The notes beneath the pieces were generated by a model, which saw only the letters and a list, made by a program, of their open reading frames with translations, searched no databases and was not told the origin of the DNA. The position numbers and the translations under genes were made by a program. Below, piece after piece: positions 9,935 to 18,085 of a DNA stretch of 64,000 nucleotides (the first letter of the stretch is position 1; every line of letters begins with the position of its first letter). The stretch comes from Actinomycetota bacterium (GTDB taxonomy: Bacteria; Actinomycetota; Geothermincolia; Geothermincolales; RBG-13-55-18): positions 17,647-81,646 of the forward strand of contig QZKE01000047.1 in assembly GCA_003598015.1 (NCBI GenBank), written 5' to 3'.

Positions 9935-10365
9935 GAGTCGCAGTGAACAGCTCTGTTGCCTGCCGCATCGATAAGAGAGCATTGAAAAGAGCCTGCATCA
10001 AGGCCTTGAGGGCGGAGCGGGTGAGGAGGGATGCCGTGCTCTCGCTGGCCTTTCTCTGCGAAGGCGATATGTGCGATCTCAACCGCCGTTATCTTCTCAG
10101 GGACGGGCCAACCGACGTCCTGGCGTTTCCCATGGAGGTGGAAACCCCGGGCGGCTTTCTCCTGGGAGATGTAGTCATCTGTCCGGATTACGTGGTCTCG
10201 CGGAAGGGGGAGTACGGTATCGAGGATGGAAAGGAGTTGGAATACGTGGCCATCCACGGCATACTTCACCTGTTGGGATACGAGGATGATGATGAAGAGG
10301 GGGCGCTTGCCATGGACCGCAGGCAGAGAGAGATACTGGGGGTAGCGGGAGAGGTGGAGCGATGA
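9931..10365 (+). CDS. ybeY: Endoribonuclease YbeY with altered metal site
   Basis: A 144-residue YbeY, the metal-dependent RNase for 16S rRNA 3'-end maturation and ribosome quality control. The start TTG overlaps the pgpH stop (TTGA) and the stop overlaps the next ATG (ATGA). The conserved block reads HGILHLLGYEDD: His109 and His113 are in place, but the position of the third zinc ligand, six residues after His113, is Asp119 instead of His. Asp can ligate metal, so activity may persist. The rest, including TDVLAFPME, matches the family. Confidence 0.92.
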   Translation: MRVAVNSSVACRIDKRALKRACIKALRAERVRRDAVLSLAFLCEGDMCDLNRRYLLRDGPTDVLAFPMEVETPGGFLLGDVVICPDYVVSRKGEYGIEDGKELEYVAIHGILHLLGYEDDDEEGALAMDRRQREILGVAGEVER

Positions 10366-11690
10366 CGTTGCTTGTGCGCTTCGCGGTCGAAACAGCCGAG
10401 GCCGCGAGCGGGGTGAGCGGAGGCGAACTGGCCTGGCGTATAATCGTCCTGGCCCTGCTGCTCGTCGCGGCCGCCTTCCTGGCCGCTGCCGAGATATCCC
10501 TGGTCAGCGTGAACCGTTTCCGCGTGCGCTCGCTGCGCGAGGAGGGAAACCGGCGGGCGGATAAGCTGGACAGGCTACTGGATCATCCCAACCGTTTTCT
10601 CTCCACCATCCTCATGCTTACCCTGCTGGTCCAGGTGGGGGCGTCGGCCATAGCGACCGGCCTGGCATTGAGCATCGGGCTTCCCGTGGCCACCGCCATA
10701 GCCACGGGCGTTATGACCTTTCTCATCTTCATATTCTCTGAAATGGCGCCCAAGACCTATGCCACCAATCATCCGGAACGGGTGGCCATGGCGGTTGCGC
10801 CCGTCGTGAACATCCTGGCCGTGGTCTTCTACCCCGTTGTACGCGTCTTGATACTCATCTCCAACGGCGTCATCCGCATCTTCGGCGGAAAAACCATCAA
10901 GGAAGGCCCCTTCGTCACTGAGGGCGATATCAAAGCGCTTGTCTCGGCAGCCGAGGAGCAGGACGTCATCGAGGAGGAAGAGAAGAAGCTCATCCATTCA
11001 ATCTTCGAGTTCGGGGACACCCTGGTGAGGGAGGTCATGATACCGAGGACCGACATGGTCATGCTGGACGAGGAATCAGGACTGGAGGAAGCACTGGAGA
11101 TCATCCTCAGCTCAGGTTTTTCCCGCATTCCCGCATACAGGAAGGACTTCGACCACATCGTCGGCGTCCTCTACGCCAAGGACCTCTTGCCCTATCTCAA
11201 GCGCGGAGAGAGCGACGTAAGGCCGCGGGATTTCCTGCGCGAGACATACTTCGTGCCCGAGACGAAGAGGGTCAGCGAACTCCTCACGGAGCTACGCACG
11301 CTCACCATCCATATGGCGATAGTCCTGGACGAGTACGGCGGCACGGCTGGGCTGGTGACCATTGAGGACATGCTGGAGGAGATCGTCGGCGAGATATTCG
11401 ATGAATACGACAGCGCTATGGAGCTCTACGAGAGCCTGGGGGACGGCAGGTATTCCTTCGATGCGCGTATCTCCATAGATGACCTCAACGAGCTGCTCTG
11501 TACGGACCTGCCGGCCCACGAGTGGGACACCCTGGGCGGGCTCATATATAACCTCATGGGAAAGATCCCCAAGCAGGGGGAGGCGGTGGAGTTCGAGGGG
11601 ATGCGCCTTACGGCCCAGAAAGTGGTAGGCCGGCGCATCTACAAGGTACTCCTGGAGGTTTTGGAGCAGGAGGAATGTGACAGCGAGTGA
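10362..11690 (+). CDS. CNNM/CBS/CorC_HlyC family transporter-like protein (TlyC/HlyC type)
   Basis: A 442-residue membrane protein. It has an N-terminal CNNM (DUF21) domain with about four membrane helices (residues 25-160), a tandem CBS pair (about 205-330, with REVMIPRTDMV and TAGLVTIEDMLEEIVGEI) and a C-terminal CorC_HlyC domain (about 350-430). The family includes Mg2+/Co2+ efflux or uptake proteins; the older name hemolysin is usually misleading. It follows ybeY with a 4-base overlap, the standard arrangement, and overlaps pgeF by 14 bases. Confidence 0.92.
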   Translation: MTLLVRFAVETAEAASGVSGGELAWRIIVLALLLVAAAFLAAAEISLVSVNRFRVRSLREEGNRRADKLDRLLDHPNRFLSTILMLTLLVQVGASAIATGLALSIGLPVATAIATGVMTFLIFIFSEMAPKTYATNHPERVAMAVAPVVNILAVVFYPVVRVLILISNGVIRIFGGKTIKEGPFVTEGDIKALVSAAEEQDVIEEEEKKLIHSIFEFGDTLVREVMIPRTDMVMLDEESGLEEALEIILSSGFSRIPAYRKDFDHIVGVLYAKDLLPYLKRGESDVRPRDFLRETYFVPETKRVSELLTELRTLTIHMAIVLDEYGGTAGLVTIEDMLEEIVGEIFDEYDSAMELYESLGDGRYSFDARISIDDLNELLCTDLPAHEWDTLGGLIYNLMGKIPKQGEAVEFEGMRLTAQKVVGRRIYKVLLEVLEQEECDSE

Positions 11691-12486
11691 GCATTCCGGA
11701 AGAAGGCCGAAAGGAAGCGCCGGCTGGATATACGCGGGTGACCTGCTGGGCAAGAATATCGGGCTGATCTTCACCGACCGCCGTGGAGGCGCGAGCCCAC
11801 CCCCCTTCGACTCCCTCAACCTGGCTTATCATACGGGCGATGAGCCCGACAACGTGGTCCGCAACCGTGCGGAAGTCGCGCAGACACTGGGCATACCGGA
11901 GAAACGTTTCGTCTACCTGGATCAGGTACACGGCCTGCATGTGGTCCGGGCAGCGTTACCCGACGGCGGAAGCACAGGAGAGGCGATCTTGGCGGCCGAC
12001 GGTGTATTCACCACGCAGCGGGGAGTAGTGCTCTCCGTTCTCACGGCAGACTGCGTACCTATCGCCGTCGGACTGCCCGCAGCGGGCATAGTGGCCATGC
12101 TGCATGCCGGATGGAGGGGGACGGTCGGGAACATCGCCGGCTGTGCGCTGCACGGGATGCGCATGGAGCTAGGGCTGGACCCGGGGGAGATACACGTGGT
12201 TATGGGACCGGCTATCGGCCCGTGCTGTTATGAAGTCGATGAAGGCAGAGCCCGCCTTTTTGTCGAAAGATATGGCGAAAAGAGTAAGGTGGTGACCGGA
12301 GAAGATGGACGCAGGCTGGACCTCCTGCGAGCCAACCTGCTCAACCTGATCGAAGCGGGAGTGAGAGAGGAGAACATCAGCGGGGTGGGAGGATGTACCT
12401 GTTGCGATGACAGGTACTACTCCTTCCGCAGGGATGGAGTCACCGGCAGGCAGGGGGCATTCGTCTTCCTGCAGGACGGGGGGTGA
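11677..12486 (+). CDS. pgeF: Purine nucleoside phosphorylase / multicopper-like PgeF (YfiH, DUF152)
   Basis: A 269-residue YfiH/PgeF protein. Members act as cytosolic purine nucleoside phosphorylases or adenosine deaminases, or edit cell-wall precursors; the laccase label is historical. Active-site Cys and His are visible in TADCVP, MLHAGWRGT and GPCCYEV, and the C-terminal CTCCDDRYYSFRRDG is typical. The GTG start lies within the end of the CBS gene, and the stop overlaps the acyP start (GTGA). In many Gram-positive bacteria pgeF lies just before yggS-sepF, as here with acyP and mgtC inserted. Confidence 0.93.
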   Translation: MTASEHSGRRPKGSAGWIYAGDLLGKNIGLIFTDRRGGASPPPFDSLNLAYHTGDEPDNVVRNRAEVAQTLGIPEKRFVYLDQVHGLHVVRAALPDGGSTGEAILAADGVFTTQRGVVLSVLTADCVPIAVGLPAAGIVAMLHAGWRGTVGNIAGCALHGMRMELGLDPGEIHVVMGPAIGPCCYEVDEGRARLFVERYGEKSKVVTGEDGRRLDLLRANLLNLIEAGVREENISGVGGCTCCDDRYYSFRRDGVTGRQGAFVFLQDGG

Positions 12487-12794
12487 GATTTGCGATCGCA
12501 ATGAAGGTAAGGGCGCATGTGCTGGTATCCGGCAGGGTCCAGGGGGTATATTATCGCTCCTACGCCGTGGACCAGGCCATTTTGCTCGGGGTAACGGGAT
12601 GGGTGCGTAATATCCAGGGAGGGCGCGTAGAGGCGGTCTTCGAGGGAGAGGAAGACGCCGTGGAGAAGATGCTCGCCTGGTGCTGGGAGGGGTCTCCTTC
12701 ATCGCGAGTGTCCGCTGTGGAGGTGGAACGGGAGGAGCCGACGGGGGAATTCACGGATTTCTCCGTGGCGTATGGATACAGGGGTGGGAGATGA
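12483..12794 (+). CDS. acyP: Acylphosphatase
   Basis: A small cytosolic enzyme (103 residues from GTG 12483, or 97 from ATG 12501) that hydrolyses acyl phosphates. Both catalytic residues are present: Arg in GRVQGVYYRS and Asn in GWVRNIQGGRVE. The length is normal at about 90-100. It is coupled to pgeF by a GTGA overlap and to mgtC by an ATGA overlap, so the three are one operon. The GTG start is favoured by coupling; the internal ATG lacks a good ribosome site. Confidence 0.93.
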   Translation: MRFAIAMKVRAHVLVSGRVQGVYYRSYAVDQAILLGVTGWVRNIQGGRVEAVFEGEEDAVEKMLAWCWEGSPSSRVSAVEVEREEPTGEFTDFSVAYGYRGGR

Positions 12795-13450
12795 GCGAAG
12801 CCGATATCGTGCTCAGGTTGCTGATGGCAACTGCCTGTGGCGGGCTCATCGGCATCGAACGGGAGCGCGGAGACCGCCCCGCGGGCTTTCGCACCTATAT
12901 CATGATATCGCTGGGGGCTGCCCTCTTCACCGTCCTCTCACTCATTGCTTTCCCGGGTGCAGACCCGGCACGGGTCGCTGCACAGGTCGTGGTGGGAATC
13001 GGCTTCCTGGGAGTGGGGGTCATCGTGGTCTACGCCGGCACGCATGTCGTCGGGATTACCACGGCGGCCACCATGTGGGCCACCGCGGCGGTCGGCATGG
13101 CCGCGGGCTCTGGATATTACATGACCTCCCTATACACTACGGGGATAATCCTCGCCGTGCTTGTTGCGCTGCCCTGGGTGGAGAAGAAGATCATAGCCAG
13201 GTTCAGGAGCCGCCAGCTCTATTTCACCATCCACAGTCGCCCGAGGCCGGGATTGGTGGAGGAAGTGGAGGCTACCCTCTCTCAATACGGCATCAACTCT
13301 ATGTTGCTGAGGTTCTACGAGTGCAAAGGCGGCGAGGGCGAATGCTCCATCCTGTTGCGGGTCAGCGTGCCCGCACGTATAAACATTATTGAGGTCATGG
13401 ACACCCTGTATCAGATATATGGGGTCAGCGTCGTGAGCTTCGAAGAATAG
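12791..13450 (+). CDS. MgtC/SapB family membrane protein
   Basis: A 219-residue membrane protein with the MgtC signature GGLIGIERERGDRPAGFRT, four to five hydrophobic segments (residues about 8-135) and a C-terminal ACT-like soluble tail (about 145-219). In pathogens MgtC modulates the F-type ATPase and Mg2+ homeostasis; in environmental bacteria the role is unclear. ATG 12791 overlaps the acyP stop, and upstream in-frame codons lie inside acyP. The tail makes it longer than the minimal SapB fold and closer to true MgtC. Confidence 0.9.
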   Translation: MSEADIVLRLLMATACGGLIGIERERGDRPAGFRTYIMISLGAALFTVLSLIAFPGADPARVAAQVVVGIGFLGVGVIVVYAGTHVVGITTAATMWATAAVGMAAGSGYYMTSLYTTGIILAVLVALPWVEKKIIARFRSRQLYFTIHSRPRPGLVEEVEATLSQYGINSMLLRFYECKGGEGECSILLRVSVPARINIIEVMDTLYQIYGVSVVSFEE

Positions 13451-13477
13451 CGCCTGAGCGTGCGGGAGAAGGATTGA

Positions 13478-14155
13478 TTGGAAAACATTGCGCGGAACCT
13501 GGAATCGGTGCGGGAACGCATAGAGCGAGCGGCCGTGAGGTCCGGGATGGACCCCGGCGGCGTCACGCTCGTAGCCGTCAGCAAGGGAAGGTCCCTGGAA
13601 TCGATCAGGGCGGCGGTGAGCGCGGGCCAGACAGTGTTCGGCGAGAACCGCGCCCGGGAGTTATGCGATAAGATGGACCGGTTGGACGCGGACCTGGAAT
13701 GGCATTTCGTTGGCCATCTCCAGAGGAATAAGGTTAATATGGTGGTAGGAAAGGTGGCTCTCATCCACTCCGTTGACAGCCTGCGCCTCCTGGAGGCCGT
13801 CGCTTTGCGTGCTGAGGAACTGGGGATGATCCAGGATATCCTCCTGCAGGTGAACGTGTCCGGCGAGGAGAGCAAGTACGGTATCGCGGCGGAAAGAACC
13901 GCGGAACTACTGGAAGCGGAGCTGGACCTGGCAGCCGTTAGAGTGCGCGGGCTTATGACCATGGCGCCCCTGGCGGTCGAGGCGGAGATAAGGCCCTGTT
14001 TCCGCCGCTTGCGGGAGCTCAGAGATGAACTGGCGCGGGATTATCCCGCTGCAAGCCTCGATATCCTGAGCATGGGCATGACGCAGGATTTCGAGGTGGC
14101 GCTGGAAGAAGGAGCAAATATGGTCCGCATCGGGACGGCCATATTCGCCACATAG
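13478..14155 (+). CDS. Pyridoxal-phosphate homeostasis protein YggS (YlmE)
   Basis: A 225-residue PLP-binding protein of the YggS/PROSC family, a fold-type III barrel without known catalysis that buffers free PLP. The PLP lysine lies in VAVSKGRS near residue 35, and FGENRARE, WHFVGHLQRNK and SMGMTQDFEVALEEG are family blocks. TTG 13478 has GAGAAGGA upstream; a TTG at 13474 is in another frame. It opens the division cluster yggS-sepF-proC-yggT-divIVA, matching ylmE-ylmF-ylmG-divIVA of Gram-positive bacteria. Confidence 0.94.
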   Translation: MENIARNLESVRERIERAAVRSGMDPGGVTLVAVSKGRSLESIRAAVSAGQTVFGENRARELCDKMDRLDADLEWHFVGHLQRNKVNMVVGKVALIHSVDSLRLLEAVALRAEELGMIQDILLQVNVSGEESKYGIAAERTAELLEAELDLAAVRVRGLMTMAPLAVEAEIRPCFRRLRELRDELARDYPAASLDILSMGMTQDFEVALEEGANMVRIGTAIFAT

Positions 14156-14175
14156 AGTCGTTGGGAGGTATCGCC

Positions 14176-14628
14176 ATGGCTGGTTTTTTTCGCAGAGCCC
14201 TGATATACCTTGGGCTCGTGGAGGATGACGAGTTCGAGGAGATGCTGGAATACGAAGAAGGCCGTGTAGATATCGCAGAACCCCCGCCTTCACGGCGAGC
14301 GCAGCGCGAGGAAGCAAGGGTAGCATCTATCCAGGCCGTGCCCAGCAAACAGGTGCGTATGCACATGGTAGAGCCTAAGTCCTTCAACGATGCGGAACAG
14401 ATCGGACAGAAGTTCAAGTCGGACATACCGGTTATCATCAACCTGCAGCAGGCGGACGCGGAACTGGCTAAGAGGCTGATCGATTTCTCCAGCGGCCTCA
14501 CCTACGGCCTCGACGGGGGGATCCAGCGCGTGGCCGAAAAAGTCTTTCTGCTGTCACCCCATAACGTGGAGGTATCCGCCGAGGACAAACGATGGCTGCG
14601 CGAAAAGGGTTTCTTCAACCAGTTTTAG
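14176..14628 (+). CDS. sepF: Cell division protein SepF
   Basis: A 150-residue SepF, the membrane anchor of FtsZ in Gram-positive bacteria. It has a short amphipathic N-terminus (MAGFFRRALIYLGL), an acidic linker, and the C-terminal DUF552 domain (about residues 65-148) with IINLQQADAELAKRLIDFSSGLTYG split across its core. ATG 14176 has GGGAGG seven bases upstream and is preferred over the TTG at 14161. Presence of SepF beside DivIVA suggests an FtsA-light or FtsA-free divisome. Confidence 0.94.
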   Translation: MAGFFRRALIYLGLVEDDEFEEMLEYEEGRVDIAEPPPSRRAQREEARVASIQAVPSKQVRMHMVEPKSFNDAEQIGQKFKSDIPVIINLQQADAELAKRLIDFSSGLTYGLDGGIQRVAEKVFLLSPHNVEVSAEDKRWLREKGFFNQF

Positions 14629-14668
14629 TTTTATCCGGCGGAGGCAAGGCTATTACAGGAGTTTGCAT

Positions 14669-15466
14669 ATGAGCAGGATCGCTTTTATCGGCGCCGGCAA
14701 GATGGCGGAAGCGATATTGAAGGAGTTGCTGCGCGTGGAATGGGCGGGCAAGGAGAGTATCGTCCTCTCGGACGTGGACCGCGAACGCCTGGAGTCGATG
14801 GCCGTGGAATACGGGACGATTACGACCCCATCCAACCCCGACGCCGCCCGCGATGCGGAGATCGTCCTCCTGGCGGTGAAGCCGCAGAAGCTCGAGGAGG
14901 TCCTGCGCGAGTTGTCCGGCGTGATTGACGCCGGCCAGTTGGTAATATCCATAGCCATGGGTAAGAGCACCGAGTTCATCGAAGCACTCCTGCCCGAAGG
15001 TATTCCCGTAGTACGGGTGATGCCCAATAACCCGGCCATGGTCGGAGCGGCGGTATCCGTATTGAGTTATGGGCGCCATGCGGACGAAGAAGCGCGCCGC
15101 AGGGCGAAAGAGGTCTTCTCGTGCCTGGGCGAAGTATACGAGATCGCCGAGATGCTGCAGGACCAGGCCATGGCCATCTCCGGTTGCGGCCCGGCCTATT
15201 TCTACGTGATCGCCGAAGCATTGTGCGATGCCGGGGTAAGGCTCGGCCTCGATCGCTCGCTGGCGCGGAAACTGGTGACCGGGACGATGATCGGAGCCGG
15301 TACCATGATGAGAGATTCCGGCGAACATCCTGCACAACTGAAGGACATGGTCACATCGCCCGGCGGTTCCACCATAGCAGCCCTGGAAGCCCTCGAGGAG
15401 GCAGGATTGCGCAACGCGTTCTATAAGGCTGTAGCGGCGGCGTGGAGGAGGGCCAAGGAGGTATGA
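14669..15466 (+). CDS. proC: Pyrroline-5-carboxylate reductase
   Basis: A 265-residue NAD(P)H-dependent reductase making proline from pyrroline-5-carboxylate. It has an N-terminal Rossmann motif FIGAGKMAEAI, central AVKPQKL and VRVMPNNPAMVG, and the C-terminal dimerisation signature beginning LKDMVTSPGGSTIAALEALE. ATG 14669 has AGGAG seven bases upstream. Its place between sepF and yggT is a common Gram-positive arrangement with no known functional reason. The length is normal. Confidence 0.95.
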   Translation: MSRIAFIGAGKMAEAILKELLRVEWAGKESIVLSDVDRERLESMAVEYGTITTPSNPDAARDAEIVLLAVKPQKLEEVLRELSGVIDAGQLVISIAMGKSTEFIEALLPEGIPVVRVMPNNPAMVGAAVSVLSYGRHADEEARRRAKEVFSCLGEVYEIAEMLQDQAMAISGCGPAYFYVIAEALCDAGVRLGLDRSLARKLVTGTMIGAGTMMRDSGEHPAQLKDMVTSPGGSTIAALEALEEAGLRNAFYKAVAAAWRRAKEV

Positions 15467-15467
15467 G

Positions 15468-15746
15468 GTGGAGGTAGTCGGCGATATCCTATGGTGGATA
15501 TTGCTCGCCTATCTCGTCGCCATAGTCGCGAGGATCATCATCGGCTGGTTGCCGGTGAAATGGCCGCGCAGCATCAGGCCCATAGTGGTGTTCATCTACG
15601 ACATCACCGAGCCCCTGCTCTCTCCGCTGCGCGGGGTGATACCCATCGTTCCCCTGGGCGAAGGGGCGGGATTGGACCTCTCGCCCACCATAGTGATATT
15701 TGCGATACTGTTCCTGCAATGGCTGGTAAGAAAGGTTTTTGGCTAG
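15468..15746 (+). CDS. YggT family membrane protein
   Basis: A 92-residue membrane protein with two hydrophobic segments (about residues 5-25 and 70-88) joined by the conserved YDITEPLLSPLRGVIP loop, the YggT (YlmG) signature. Relatives affect nucleoid or septum organisation in bacteria and nucleoid partition in chloroplasts. The GTG start is two bases after proC, so they are coupled. A 111-bp gap with a possible regulatory repeat separates it from divIVA. Confidence 0.9.
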   Translation: MEVVGDILWWILLAYLVAIVARIIIGWLPVKWPRSIRPIVVFIYDITEPLLSPLRGVIPIVPLGEGAGLDLSPTIVIFAILFLQWLVRKVFG

Positions 15747-15761
15747 CTGAAAGCCGGGTTA

Positions 15762-15802
15762 ACTTGTTAGCGGAAAGCCCCGATAAACTTTATACTTGTT
15801 AG
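15762..15802 (+). repeat. Pair of ACTTGTTAG direct repeats upstream of divIVA
   Basis: ACTTGTTAG occurs at 15762-15770 and again at 15794-15802, 32 bases apart (about three helical turns). A TATACT that could serve as -10 overlaps the second copy (15791-15796). This looks like a promoter with two regulator half-sites, but no regulator is identified. Confidence 0.4.
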
Positions 15803-15857
15803 TAACGGAGGGATCTGTCCAGGTATCAGGTGTGGCGCGTTAAAGGAGGCGGTTGAG

Positions 15858-16817
15858 TTGGCTATCAGCCCCATGGATATCCATCACAAAGAATTCGGCA
15901 CGGTTCGTATGGGAGGATACAACAAGGAGGAGGTCGACTCCTTCCTGGATATGGTAGCGGACGAATTGGACAGGTTGCTCCATCGCAGCCAGGAGCAGGC
16001 TGAGCTGGTGGAGTCGATGCGGCAAAAGGCGAGCCAGTTCGATTCCATGCAACAGACCCTGCAGAACGCACTTATCAATGCCCAGAAGAGCGCGGATAAC
16101 ATAGTCCAGGAAGCGCGGGCTCAGGCCGAGGGCCAGATGAAAGAGGCCCAGGAGCAGAGTGCGCGCATCCTGGAGGATGCACAATCGGAGAGATCCCATA
16201 TATCCCAATCATTCGCCGGCATACGCGACCAGGTATACAGGTACATGTCCACCATGCGCGAGCTTCTGGATAAAAACCAGGCGATGATCAAGGAGTACGA
16301 AGCACGGCTTTCGGCGGCCGAATTGAAGGAACAGCCCGCGGCCGCTCCAGCTCCGCCCGCACCGGAGCCGGCATCTGCATCCGCCCCGATTCCGGAGTTC
16401 CCCAGGCAGGCTGCCTTCGAGGAGGCGCCTCCCCGCATGCCGGAACCACCTGCCCCACCGCAGTACGAACCGGCGGAGTCATCCATGCGCGCAGAGCAGG
16501 TGCAACCGCCCGCGCCGCTCCCGGAACCCGTTGTTGAAAAACCGTACGAGCCACCGCCCCAGCCAGCTGCGGAGCCTGCGATGGCACAATACGAAGAGAT
16601 GGAGACCGCGGCAGTCATGGAGGAAACGCCTCCCCCTCCCCCTCCGCCCACATACACCCCGGAGCAGGAGATGGAGATGATGCGGGAGACCTTGACGCAG
16701 GAAGGGCCGCCGGCTCCAGACGTGGAGGCGTTGCCTGCTGCCGAACCGGAGCCCGCCGCCGAGCCTGCCGAACCCCCCGAGGAAGAGGGCGGCGAGAAGC
16801 ACTTTTTCTGGGAATAG
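15858..16817 (+). CDS. DivIVA-type polar scaffold with long Pro/Glu-rich tail
   Basis: A 319-residue DivIVA (Wag31-like) protein. The N-terminal lipid-binding domain has the conserved PMDIHHKEF and GYNKEEVDSFLDMVADE segments (residues 1-45), followed by coiled coil to about residue 155. The rest, about 165 residues, is a disordered tail rich in Pro, Ala and Glu ending EKHFFWE. TTG 15858 has a near-perfect AAAGGAGG eight bases upstream. DivIVA recruits division or polar growth machinery at negatively curved membrane. The tail is longer than in Bacillus and resembles actinobacterial members. Confidence 0.92.
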   Translation: MAISPMDIHHKEFGTVRMGGYNKEEVDSFLDMVADELDRLLHRSQEQAELVESMRQKASQFDSMQQTLQNALINAQKSADNIVQEARAQAEGQMKEAQEQSARILEDAQSERSHISQSFAGIRDQVYRYMSTMRELLDKNQAMIKEYEARLSAAELKEQPAAAPAPPAPEPASASAPIPEFPRQAAFEEAPPRMPEPPAPPQYEPAESSMRAEQVQPPAPLPEPVVEKPYEPPPQPAAEPAMAQYEEMETAAVMEETPPPPPPPTYTPEQEMEMMRETLTQEGPPAPDVEALPAAEPEPAAEPAEPPEEEGGEKHFFWE

Positions 16818-16991
16818 GTTCGCTGTTGCCCGGGGACGACAGGTAACGGTCTCGCTCCGTTTCTTAAACCTGATGCGGTTGCTTATCCGGCCCGAGGCCG
16901 AGTACACCGGCCGATAAATATGGTGATGCACCGAGAGTGCCGATGCGCCACGCCTGCAAGGTATAAAGGCCCTATGCAGCAGGAGGTCGTT

Positions 16992-17831
16992 ATGGCTGGA
17001 AAACAGAGGACTGGAGGCATCGCGGCAACGTTGCTCTCTGCCCTGACCGTCGCGGGGACATTGCACCAGGCATCACCCTGCCATTGGGGAGACCCGTTGA
17101 TCGCGGAGGAGAGTGGGCTCCGTCAGTTCATGCTGAAACGTTACGCCTGGATGGAAGTACGGCTGCTGGCATTTTTATACTGGCTTCTCCGCCGTCCCTT
17201 CATGAGCAACTCATGGATCAACCGGCTGTTCTATTACTCCATGGCCAAGTTCGCCGGCGAGCATATGGTTGCCAGCCAGGTCATGACCTTGGAGGAGATG
17301 CTGGAGTTCATAGCGGATATGCCCGAGGACGGAAAGATAGCGGTTGGCCCCTGCCGCTGCCGCCTGGCCACCCATGCCTGCGACCATCCGCTGGAGACCG
17401 ACATCGTGATCATGACCGGCACCGAGATATGGCTGGACCTCTTCCCCAAGGACTACCGCGTCATCGCCAGGGAGGAAGCCGCAAGCATCGTGAGGGAGTG
17501 CTACGAACTGGCATTGGTGCCCATGCTGGACAGGCACATGTATTTCCGCGGGAGCGCCAATTACTTCGTTATCTGCAATTGCTGCAAGTGCTCCTGCCTG
17601 CCCATCTGGGCCTACAGGACCTACAAGAGAGCCGGATACCGGTACATCCCCTCCGTATACCGCTCCATCGTGGATTCAGGCAAGTGCGAGGGGTGCGCGA
17701 CCTGCGTTGAGATCTGTGCCTTCGAGGAGAGAAGGCTGAGCGGGAACAAGGCTCAAGTCCTCGATTGCCAGGGGTGCGGCCTGTGTGTCAAGTTCTGCCC
17801 CAACCAGGCCAACACCATGGTCGCGCGCTGA
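16992..17831 (+). CDS. 4Fe-4S ferredoxin-type protein with extra Cys clusters, unknown role
   Basis: A 279-residue protein. The C-terminus carries two ferredoxin motifs, C232/C235/C238/C242 and C259/C262/C265/C269, the last followed by Pro. Upstream lie CRC at 121-123 with C130, and a dense CNCCKCSC at 195-202, which could hold a further cluster or metal. The N-terminal 30 residues are hydrophobic in part, and residues about 50-65 (LLAFLYWLLRR) may touch the membrane. ATG 16992 has AGGAGG five bases upstream; earlier in-frame starts lack one. It stands alone between divIVA and a convergent gene. Electron transfer is likely; partner and substrate are unknown. Confidence 0.75.
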   Translation: MAGKQRTGGIAATLLSALTVAGTLHQASPCHWGDPLIAEESGLRQFMLKRYAWMEVRLLAFLYWLLRRPFMSNSWINRLFYYSMAKFAGEHMVASQVMTLEEMLEFIADMPEDGKIAVGPCRCRLATHACDHPLETDIVIMTGTEIWLDLFPKDYRVIAREEAASIVRECYELALVPMLDRHMYFRGSANYFVICNCCKCSCLPIWAYRTYKRAGYRYIPSVYRSIVDSGKCEGCATCVEICAFEERRLSGNKAQVLDCQGCGLCVKFCPNQANTMVAR

Positions 17832-17856
17832 ACAGGCGAGGCGCGCGACGCAAAGC

Positions 17857-17879
17857 CGGGGAGGTCAATAACCTTCCCG
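17857..17879 (+). terminator. Hairpin after the ferredoxin-type gene
   Basis: A 9-bp stem (17857-17865 with 17871-17879) around a CAATA loop, with one G-U pair, starts 26 bases past the stop. No T-run follows, so it may be a weak or Rho-assisted terminator, or an RNA-stabilising hairpin. Confidence 0.45.
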
Positions 17880-17890
17880 TGCCACCCTCG

Positions 17891-17930
17891 TCAACATAGT
17901 TAACATAATACTAGTTAATAATTAACTATT
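17891..17930. promoter_or_regulatory. AT-rich island with three TAGTTAA half-sites
   Basis: In a GC-rich window this 40-bp stretch is almost all A/T. It contains TAGTTAAC (17897-17904) and a perfect palindrome, TAGTTAAT and ATTAACTA around a central A (17912-17928). It lies between two convergent genes, so it is not an obvious promoter of either. It could be an operator, a protein docking site or a bidirectional hairpin. Nothing else is seen in the rest of 17832-18085. Confidence 0.45.
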
Positions 17931-18085
17931 TGAAGGTGGGAAACAGGAATATGAGATAGGTACCCGGGGCGATGCGCATATGGCCGCTGCATCCCCGGCA
18001 GAGTTATTCGGCTCTTCTCCGGAGGCGTGGCCTGGCCAGACCAAACCCACCATCCTTTGCCCGCACTTTCAGGAGAGGAACCGGG

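Noticed and set aside
17838..17859. Possible c-di-GMP-I (GEMM) riboswitch from the word GACGCAAAGCC
   Set aside because: The word matches the GEMM core, but the GGGCAAACC partner, the P1 stems and the downstream tetraloop-receptor helix are absent, and no gene on the + strand follows for it to control.
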